DNA from: ZC4RG29 sp032907565 | GTDB lineage: Bacteria > Bacteroidota > Bacteroidia > Cytophagales > Cyclobacteriaceae | Assembly: GCA_032907565.1 (NCBI GenBank) | Contig: JAJJPK010000058.1 | Location: forward strand, 1 to 5,228 | Length of the DNA stretch: 5,228 bases | Direction: 5' to 3' | In this document: one piece after another, positions 1 to 4,394 of the stretch | Numbering within the stretch: position 1 is the first letter of the stretch | How the letters are laid out: every line of letters starts with the position of its first letter | Translations under genes and position numbers: made by a program | The notes under the pieces: model-generated | What the model was told of the DNA's origin: nothing | The model's database searches: none | What the model saw: only the letters and a program-made list of their open reading frames with translations

Positions 1-74
1 AACGCGTCAAGTTAGCTTTTCCTTTTAAAATTGGCTTTTCAAACATATAAGGGGTAAGGGGCGGACTTGCGTCG
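1..74. other. Short non-coding edge segment
   Basis: This stretch follows the stop codon of the Sde182-like gene. It contains a direct repeat GCTTTTC (15-21 and 34-40) and the palindrome TTTTAAAA (23-30), but no GC-rich stem with a T-run in the leftward direction. I see no gene or terminator I can support. Confidence 0.4.
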
Positions 75-1619
75 TCATTGTGTCCCCACCGTCACAATCA
101 CCCTCTGATACCGTGTCAGCTGCGGCGTTCCGTTATCGGTTGCCTCGAGTATCACGTGTATCGTTTGGCCGGGTTTGGCGTCAGCAGGGACAACCAGGCG
201 GGGTTGAAGAGAGGCAGCATTCTCGATTTTAACTTCGCCCGGATAGGTGCCGGTTTTGAACTGCCACCAGCGGAATGATACGTCGTCACCATCAGGATCG
301 GTGACGACGCCTTTTATCATAACGCGCTCGCCGGCGCGGGCCGTAACATTCAAGGGTCCATCAATTTTCACAACAGGCTCATGGTTCGCATCTTCATAGT
401 GCGGCGTCACAGACCATTTCAGTCGCGCTGCAAAGTCGCGCTGAGCTGCGGGCCAGAAATTCGGAAACGCAGGCATCCCTTCAAATTGTGATGGGTCGGG
501 AAAGCTCATGCCAACGCCTGGCTCTATCTGCATGCCGCCCCATCCCCCGTACGAACCATCCTCATGCGCTCGAAGTCCGTTGTCGAGCATATTCATGAAG
601 GTGGGATTGTCACCTTCTCCCAGCCACGAACCTTTCTCCTGCACGGGCATCCACACCACGTAGCCCATCTCCTTGAGTTGTGCGTCGGTGTAGCCCGACA
701 TTCCGAAATAGTCGAAGATGTCGCCTTCTACCATCTGCTTGCCATCGCCCCACACGCGATAGTAAGCACCGAAAGGCCCACGGCTCGTGACGTTCTCTTC
801 CATCCATGAGGGCGTCATATAGAACGCGTCTTCCGGCGAAGCCCTCAGTTGGGCACCATAGCTGTAGTTGGGTCCGCGCCCCATTTGCCGGTAGTCGATT
901 TCAGGCCAGTTGGGTTTGATGTAGTTGGCATACGTGTCATCTTGATCACCCGATGGAAGGATAACGACTTTGTTCAAAACCTTTTTCCGTATCTCCTGCC
1001 ACTTCGGTGTGCCTTCATATTGATCCTGGATTGATTTCAGCGCCCGCGCGATCGTGCTTTGCCCACCCCACGCGGTGATGTACAGGCGTTCGGGATTGTC
1101 GTCGAGCATCAGCGATTTGATCAGGTCCGATCCGGGCGTGTCTTTTGAATAGTCGCCGTCAAACTCGATGTTCCCAAACCGTATCTTCGACTTTAACAAG
1201 GCAGGGTCGGGATAGTCGGGGTTATGCACCTTCAGGTTCGGATAAACCTGCTCGTAGATCTCGACGATATCGTGGATGAAGCGCTCGTCTTTGGCCCAGC
1301 GATACGACTCACATGGGCAAAGGTTCAACCCGAAACGCGTATACTCACGTCCGGGAACCGACAACTTTTTTCCCGTGCCGTCGCCGGTCCAGTGAAACTG
1401 GCTGCTAGCGTATATCAAACCCTCTACGTTGTAGTCGGTGCTGTAAAGCAAAAAGCGGATGAGCGAATTTGAATCGTCCAACTCCGGATCTGCAGTGATG
1501 ATAATTCGAGGTTTATTCTGCCCATGGGATTCGGATAGGGCTGCGAAAAAGAGGATTCCGAAAAGGATAAGAGTCAGTGCTTGAGGTATACATGCCAGGC
1601 AATACACTTGCTTTCTCAT
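75..1619 (-). CDS. Exported nucleoside-hydrolase-like (DUF1593/Sde182-type) protein with C-terminal Ig-like domain
   Basis: A 514-residue protein with an N-terminal signal peptide: a basic start (MRKQ), a hydrophobic core at about residues 14-28, and likely cleavage near S31-Q34. The mature part opens with RIIITADPELDDSNS (residues 38-52). Its Asp cluster (D44, D48, D49) resembles the calcium-binding DxDxxxDD motif of inosine-uridine nucleoside hydrolases. Other family-like blocks are the LIYASSQFHW segment (68-77), TAWGG (182-186) and LDNGLRAHEDGSYGGWGG (345-362). Residues about 418-512 form an Ig/cadherin-like beta domain with DPDGDDVSFRWW and LEATDNGTP, ending as the cellulose-binding protein Sde182 family does. 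Enzyme activity and substrate are not established; extracytoplasmic plant-carbohydrate binding or hydrolysis is an inference. The reading frame stays open upstream to a GTG at 1709, but the ATG at 1619 is chosen because it directly precedes the signal peptide. No Shine-Dalgarno precedes it, which is normal in Bacteroidota. The gene is divergent from the lipoprotein gene at 1783. Family assignment is confident, function is not. Confidence 0.88.
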   Translation of the reverse strand: MRKQVYCLACIPQALTLILFGILFFAALSESHGQNKPRIIITADPELDDSNSLIRFLLYSTDYNVEGLIYASSQFHWTGDGTGKKLSVPGREYTRFGLNLCPCESYRWAKDERFIHDIVEIYEQVYPNLKVHNPDYPDPALLKSKIRFGNIEFDGDYSKDTPGSDLIKSLMLDDNPERLYITAWGGQSTIARALKSIQDQYEGTPKWQEIRKKVLNKVVILPSGDQDDTYANYIKPNWPEIDYRQMGRGPNYSYGAQLRASPEDAFYMTPSWMEENVTSRGPFGAYYRVWGDGKQMVEGDIFDYFGMSGYTDAQLKEMGYVVWMPVQEKGSWLGEGDNPTFMNMLDNGLRAHEDGSYGGWGGMQIEPGVGMSFPDPSQFEGMPAFPNFWPAAQRDFAARLKWSVTPHYEDANHEPVVKIDGPLNVTARAGERVMIKGVVTDPDGDDVSFRWWQFKTGTYPGEVKIENAASLQPRLVVPADAKPGQTIHVILEATDNGTPQLTRYQRVIVTVGTQ

Positions 1620-1782
1620 AGGAGCGGTTTTCACGGGGAATAAGATACAAAACTCCGGGATTCGGGAACCTGCCAACACAAACACGTACGCGACTAAACA
1701 CTTAAACACGTGTCAGGCACAACAATTAAGGCATCTTTTTTGTTTTATTTATGGAGTGTTCCTAATCAAAAGGAGGTGTGCC
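1620..1782. promoter_or_regulatory. Divergent intergenic region with AAACAC repeats and an ACACGTGT palindrome
   Basis: These 163 bases must hold the promoters of both the Sde182-like gene (leftward) and the lipoprotein gene (rightward). AAACAC occurs at 1680-1685, 1696-1701 and 1704-1709; the last two lie in a tandem octamer TAAACAC(T/G) at 1695-1710, and the first is exactly 24 bp from the last. The perfect 8-bp palindrome ACACGTGT lies at 1706-1713. I found no convincing TAnnTTTG box in either direction. Calling the repeats an operator is speculative. Confidence 0.3.
1771..1776 (+). promoter_or_regulatory. Strong Shine-Dalgarno (AGGAGG) of the lipoprotein gene
   Basis: A full AGGAGG stands 6 bases before the ATG at 1783. 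It fixes the start there instead of at an in-frame GTG at 1756, which would translate through the ribosome binding site. None of the other genes in the window has a comparable site. Confidence 0.8.
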
Positions 1783-2190
1783 ATGAAAAGGGTACTAATA
1801 TGGCTGTTTCCGATGTTTTCGGTGATGCTGTTTGCGTCGGCCTGTGGGTCCGGCAAGACTACAGCGCCCGTGCGGTATGGACAGAATATGATCCTGGACC
1901 GCGGCGAAGAAGATGAATATGAAGTGGTCATTTTCGACACTGGCTTTGATCGATGGTTTGCCACCCACGGACGGCCCGTGGGCTTTCATTCGCCACAGTA
2001 CTATGAAATGATGAATCGCCGGTATGTGACGGCATGGAACGAGAAGGTGTCCACACACGGTTTTAGAATGAACTCCCCCTTCCAGCAACACATCAACTAC
2101 GATCCGAACATCGATTACGGGCTGGAAGTGAACTATAAACTGTACTACTACTTCAAGTACATTGAGGACGTATACGGACGCTTCTTGTAA
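1783..2190 (+). CDS. Small lipoprotein of unknown function (resembles Bacteroidota DUF6146)
   Basis: A 135-residue protein whose N-terminus is a lipoprotein signal: MKR, a hydrophobic stretch at residues 4-20, then a lipobox-like FASA before Cys21. The -3 residue is Ala where Leu is usual, so the lipobox is slightly atypical. After a short flexible segment comes one compact domain (about 45-135) rich in aromatic residues: EYEVVIFDTGFDRWFATHGRP, SPQYYEMMNRRYVTAWNEKV, NYDPNIDYGLEVNYKLYYYFKYIEDVYG. From memory this pattern matches the DUF6146 group, found only in Bacteroidota and without known function; the name needs a profile search. The residues after Cys21 (GSGKTT) do not look like the acidic/lysine surface-export signals described for Bacteroidota lipoproteins, so retention on the periplasmic face is a reasonable guess. 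The gene has its own AGGAGG site and is closed by the hairpin at 2211-2238, so it is probably monocistronic. Confidence 0.88.
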   Translation: MKRVLIWLFPMFSVMLFASACGSGKTTAPVRYGQNMILDRGEEDEYEVVIFDTGFDRWFATHGRPVGFHSPQYYEMMNRRYVTAWNEKVSTHGFRMNSPFQQHINYDPNIDYGLEVNYKLYYYFKYIEDVYGRFL

Positions 2191-2210
2191 AGCATCATTG
2201 AAGGGTTTAC

Positions 2211-2238
2211 AAAAAAGGGCGACTAAGGTCGCCCTTTT
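2211..2238. terminator. Bidirectional Rho-independent terminator
   Basis: A perfect 11-bp stem, AAAAGGGCGAC (2213-2223) and GTCGCCCTTTT (2228-2238), encloses the 4-base loop TAAG. Rightward it ends in four T 21 bases after the stop codon of the lipoprotein gene. Leftward it ends in six T (complement of A2211-A2216), so it should also stop transcripts from the minus-strand small genes at 2288-2764. This is the clearest terminator in the window. Confidence 0.9.
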
Positions 2239-2280
2239 CATTCTTATGCAGTTCTCTCTTAATGCGCGGTGTTCACCGTC

Positions 2281-2296
2281 ATCGGCGTCAGCCGAT
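2281..2296. repeat. Short inverted repeat at the 3' end of the 30-residue ORF
   Basis: ATCGGC (2281-2286) and GCCGAT (2291-2296) form a perfect 6-bp stem with a 4-base loop, overlapping the last codons and stop of the miniprotein ORF. There is no T-run beside it, so it is not a terminator by itself. It may shield the mRNA end or be chance. Confidence 0.35.
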
Positions 2297-2380
2297 CAAC
2301 ATCATGTAGGTGAAGACACCAAGTGCAAAGAGTAGTGCGAATAGCATAAACAGCATGGAATAATTGATCCGCCTTTTCAT
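2288..2380 (-). CDS. Candidate 30-residue single-span membrane protein
   Basis: ATG at 2380 to TGA at 2288-2290 encodes a 30-residue peptide: a basic cap (MKRR), then a continuous hydrophobic segment from about Tyr7 to Gly30 with five Met in total, no charged residue after Arg4 and no Cys. This is the layout of a small inner-membrane protein with its N-terminus in the cytoplasm. Support for expression: it points toward the bidirectional terminator 50 bases downstream, whose longer T-run faces this strand, and it fills the gap after the 2462-2764 gene on the same strand (81 bases between). Against it: no Shine-Dalgarno is visible and ORFs this short arise by chance. I do not recognise a family. 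An accessory subunit of a membrane complex or a regulatory miniprotein are possibilities only. Confidence 0.5.
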   Translation of the reverse strand: MKRRINYSMLFMLFALLFALGVFTYMMLIG

Positions 2381-2417
2381 CACTGATCTTGTTTAGGATG
2401 ATTGAAATGGGTTAAGT

Positions 2418-2439
2418 ACCGGCACCAATAGCGGCCGGT
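2418..2439. repeat. Inverted repeat between the two minus-strand small genes
   Basis: ACCGGC (2418-2423) and GCCGGT (2434-2439) can form a 6-bp GC-rich stem with a 10-base loop. It lies in the 81-base gap after the stop of the 2462-2764 gene and before the 30-residue ORF. No T-run follows on either strand. If the two genes share a transcript it could act as a processing or stabilising hairpin; otherwise no role is evident. Confidence 0.35.
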
Positions 2440-2461
2440 TTAAGACAAGAAAAGAGTAGGC

Positions 2462-2764
2462 TTACGCCTTAGGCGGCGGAGATGGCAATTCTGATGGTAC
2501 GGATTTGAACTGATTCGTAACGTTTGAAAAATTGCCTGTGATAATCTTATAGGGACTGACAAACTCGAGCTCCATCACCGGAGCCTCATACAAGTTGGTT
2601 TCCGTTCCAAAAAGCCTGCGCTCCCAGTCGTCGCTGCCGTGCTCATCTGCGGCTTTGACAAGAAGTTGGATCGATGAATCACCTCGGGGTGTAGCAGGCA
2701 CAACCCGAGTATCAATGCTGTCATGCAGCATCAGGAAGGCCATAAGGAATACAACAATCCTCAT
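2462..2764 (-). CDS. Small exported hypothetical protein
   Basis: A 100-residue protein I do not recognise. It begins MRIVVFLMAFLML, a typical signal-peptide core, followed by a possible cleavage near VVPA-TP (residues 21-25). The rest is polar: a segment SSIQLLVKAADEHGSDDWERRLFGTETNLYEAP (30-62), a beta-like stretch MELEFVSPYKIITG, then a Pro-rich tail ending SPPPKA. There is no lipobox Cys, so a soluble periplasmic or secreted product is likely. The frame stays open further upstream to 3022. An ATG at 2791 would add nine residues (MNCFRSVFF), but the TAnnTTTG box at 2797-2804 would leave that start almost leaderless, so 2764 is preferred. Neither start has a Shine-Dalgarno. The gene is divergent from the CE15 gene and may be co-transcribed with the 30-residue ORF. 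Existence is likely but unproven. Confidence 0.6.
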   Translation of the reverse strand: MRIVVFLMAFLMLHDSIDTRVVPATPRGDSSIQLLVKAADEHGSDDWERRLFGTETNLYEAPVMELEFVSPYKIITGNFSNVTNQFKSVPSELPSPPPKA

Positions 2765-2796
2765 GAAAAACACTGACCTGAAGCAATTCATCACGA

Positions 2797-2804
2797 CAAA
2801 GTTA
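2797..2804 (-). promoter_or_regulatory. TAnnTTTG-type -7 box for the small exported protein
   Basis: Read on the minus strand, 2804 to 2797 is TAACTTTG, an exact match to the Bacteroidota -7 consensus TAnnTTTG. Transcription would start close to position 2790 and give a leader of roughly 25 bases before the ATG at 2764. No TTTG at the -33 position is evident, so this is a half-supported promoter. Confidence 0.45.
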
Positions 2805-2831
2805 CGATAAAATGTCCCATTATCTTGGGCT

Positions 2832-2861
2832 TTTGGATTGCGCGTTATTTCGGTAATATGC
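2832..2861 (+). promoter_or_regulatory. Weak candidate promoter of the CE15 gene
   Basis: TTTG at 2832-2835 is followed after 18 bases by TAATATGC (2854-2861), a partial match to TAnnTTTG, at the spacing expected of Bacteroidota housekeeping promoters. The -7 box matches poorly. It would give a leader of about 30 bases before the ATG at 2894. Confidence 0.25.
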
Positions 2862-2893
2862 CAAATAGCATTACGCATTAAACCACTAAGTAA

Positions 2894-4237
2894 ATGGGAA
2901 GACTGCTTGCCCTCGGCGCAGTGATACTGGCAACATTGATCGCTGGTTACTACATCCGAAAAACCTGGATCGTTAACGCAATAGGTGGCAGAAAAGCGCG
3001 CCAGGCCGCCCGCGACCTGCAATTGATGCGGGAAAGGGTCGGCATCACAGTTCCAGCCCGACCGGCACCAAGCCAGAATACAAACAGTCCGAACCCTGCA
3101 AACTTCGATGAATCAAAAGTTGGCCATTATGAATTGCCCGACCCTCTCCTACTGAAGGATGGCACGCCAGTCGTTTCCACAGAAGTATGGTGGGGGAAGC
3201 GCCGACAAGAAATTATAGACGACTTTGAGCGCGAAGTCTTCGGTCGCGTACCCAATTCCGCTCCTCCCGTGACATGGCGGATCGTTTCAGAAGAAAATAT
3301 CATGATGGGCACACACCGGGTACACCAGAAAATGCTGATTGGGAAGGTTGACAATTCAGCATTCCCGTCAGTGACCGTCGAAATGCGCCTGTTGGTCGCG
3401 ACGCCGGCGGATGTCGAAGCCGCTGTACCGGTAGTACTGAAACTCGGCTCTATGCAACACCAGAAGGACGAGTGGAAAGTACTACTCCTTGCCAGACGGT
3501 GGGGTTATGCGATCCTGGAACCAGGCACCGTCCAGCCGGATCACGGCGCCGACCTCGGACAGGGAATTATCGGTCTGGCAGGGCGTGGGCAGCCGCGCAA
3601 TTCTGACGACTGGGGTGTACTGCGCGCATGGGCCTGGGGCGCTAGCCGTGCATTCGATTACCTTGAAACCGACCCCCATGTAGATCGACGGCGTATTGGC
3701 ATCGAAGGCCTTTCACGTTATGGCAAAGCTGCCCTTGTGGCCATGGCGATGGACGAGCGATTCTCACTGGCACTTATCGCGTCCTCGGGTGTAGGTGGCG
3801 CGAAGATCATGAGGCGCCGATTTGCCGAGCAGGTTGAGAATGTTGTCGTTCGCGACAACTACTTCTGGTTCTGCGGCAACTTTCTGAAATATGCCTCTTC
3901 TCATACGCCCGACGATCTCCCTGTTGACGCGCATGAACTGGTCGCCCTGTGCGCCCCGCGTCCCGTATTCATCAGCGCCGGCTCGTTGGACAATGGAGAC
4001 CGATGGGCAGATCCCAAGGGCATGTTCCTTTCCGCCGTGCACGCTGAACCGGTGTATAGCCTTCTGGGTAAGAAGGGTCTTGGCACAACAACATTTCCTC
4101 CCGAGGGGACTCCCCTTGTCGACGGCGAATTAGCGTTCCGCCAACACAGCGACGGACACACAGTTGCCCCTAATTGGCCGGTCTGGGCCGAGTGGGCAAG
4201 CAGGTACTGGACTACCCATGCGGCGGAGACGAAATAA
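2894..4237 (+). CDS. Glucuronoyl-esterase-like (CE15) alpha/beta hydrolase with N-terminal membrane segment
   Basis: A 447-residue protein. Residues 4-21 form one hydrophobic helix, then a basic linker (R22, K23, R33, K34, R36, R40) and a Pro/Asn-rich stretch to about 70. The catalytic region (about 75-440) carries the CE15 hallmarks: the nucleophile elbow GLSRYGKAAL with Ser274, the following DERF and SSGVGGA blocks (287-303), NFLKYA (329-334), DLPVDAHEL (341-349), CAPRPVFISAGS (353-364), DRWADPKGMF (369-378) and FRQHSDGHT (415-423), where His422 is the likely catalytic His. CE15 enzymes cleave the ester between lignin alcohols and 4-O-methyl-glucuronic acid on xylan. The Glu found after the elbow in fungal members is Ser here, so the acid probably comes from the later loop (Asp373 is a candidate), as in some bacterial members. 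An in-frame TAA directly precedes the ATG, so no longer start exists; no Shine-Dalgarno is seen. Databases may label such proteins acetylxylan esterase. The family is clear; substrate is inferred. Confidence 0.87.
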   Translation: MGRLLALGAVILATLIAGYYIRKTWIVNAIGGRKARQAARDLQLMRERVGITVPARPAPSQNTNSPNPANFDESKVGHYELPDPLLLKDGTPVVSTEVWWGKRRQEIIDDFEREVFGRVPNSAPPVTWRIVSEENIMMGTHRVHQKMLIGKVDNSAFPSVTVEMRLLVATPADVEAAVPVVLKLGSMQHQKDEWKVLLLARRWGYAILEPGTVQPDHGADLGQGIIGLAGRGQPRNSDDWGVLRAWAWGASRAFDYLETDPHVDRRRIGIEGLSRYGKAALVAMAMDERFSLALIASSGVGGAKIMRRRFAEQVENVVVRDNYFWFCGNFLKYASSHTPDDLPVDAHELVALCAPRPVFISAGSLDNGDRWADPKGMFLSAVHAEPVYSLLGKKGLGTTTFPPEGTPLVDGELAFRQHSDGHTVAPNWPVWAEWASRYWTTHAAETK

Positions 4238-4238
4238 T

Positions 4239-4287
4239 ATTTGGAGGTATGAATTTCGGATCCGATGAATATTCTCCGGAGCCAAAT
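4239..4287. repeat. Palindrome cluster just after the CE15 gene
   Basis: Beginning two bases after the CE15 stop codon, ATTTGG (4239-4244) pairs with CCAAAT (4282-4287). Inside lie GAAT (4251-4254) pairing with ATTC (4271-4274), and three nearly abutting perfect palindromes: TCGGATCCGA (4256-4265), GAATATTC (4267-4274) and CTCCGGAG (4274-4281). TTTT runs through 4287-4290. It may act as an imperfect terminator or 3' stabilising structure for the CE15 mRNA; the stem is too interrupted to call a standard terminator. Confidence 0.4.
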
Positions 4288-4309
4288 TTTATTCTGTATC
4301 TATCAATAA

Positions 4310-4334
4310 CTATCTTATAATCAGTTATAAATAG
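4310..4334. repeat. AT-rich hairpin in the CE15/oxyR convergent gap
   Basis: CTAT-C-TTATAA (4310-4320) pairs with TTATAA-ATAG (4325-4334) around the loop TCAG: ten base pairs with one bulged C, nearly all A-T. The surrounding 4288-4365 is strongly AT-rich compared with the genes. Convergent genes on both sides make a transcription-end role possible, but the stem is weak. In the rest of 4335-4394 I see nothing beyond a 4-bp CCCA/TGGG stem at 4367-4380. Confidence 0.35.
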
Positions 4335-4394
4335 ATTATGATTAAACCAAAGAATTAATCTCATTTCCCACAGCCTTGGGCCTTCTTTTCGGAA

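Noticed and set aside
1620..1709. GTG start at 1709 for the Sde182-like protein
   Set aside because: It would put 30 extra residues before a normal signal peptide; the ATG at 1619 places the signal at the N-terminus.
1795..2241. 148-codon minus-strand ORF opposite the lipoprotein gene
   Set aside because: It is the antisense of a gene with a good ribosome binding site, lipoprotein signal and terminator; its translation shows no domain pattern and it would run through the terminator stem.
2765..3022. N-terminal extension of the small exported protein up to 3022
   Set aside because: The extension crosses the start of the CE15 gene, contains no signal peptide at its own N-terminus, and would bury the clear signal sequence beginning at 2764 in the middle of the protein.
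3764..4161. Minus-strand and alternative-frame ORFs inside the CE15 gene
   Set aside because: They overlap the catalytic core of a clearly recognisable enzyme and look like frame shadows in GC-rich coding sequence.
4256..4334. Attachment site or insertion-sequence end suggested by palindromes and AT-rich sequence
   Set aside because: No transposase, integrase, tRNA or target-site duplication is present in the window.
4367..4380. CCCA/TGGG stem as the oxyR terminator
   Set aside because: Only four base pairs with a six-base loop and no T-run on the minus strand after it.
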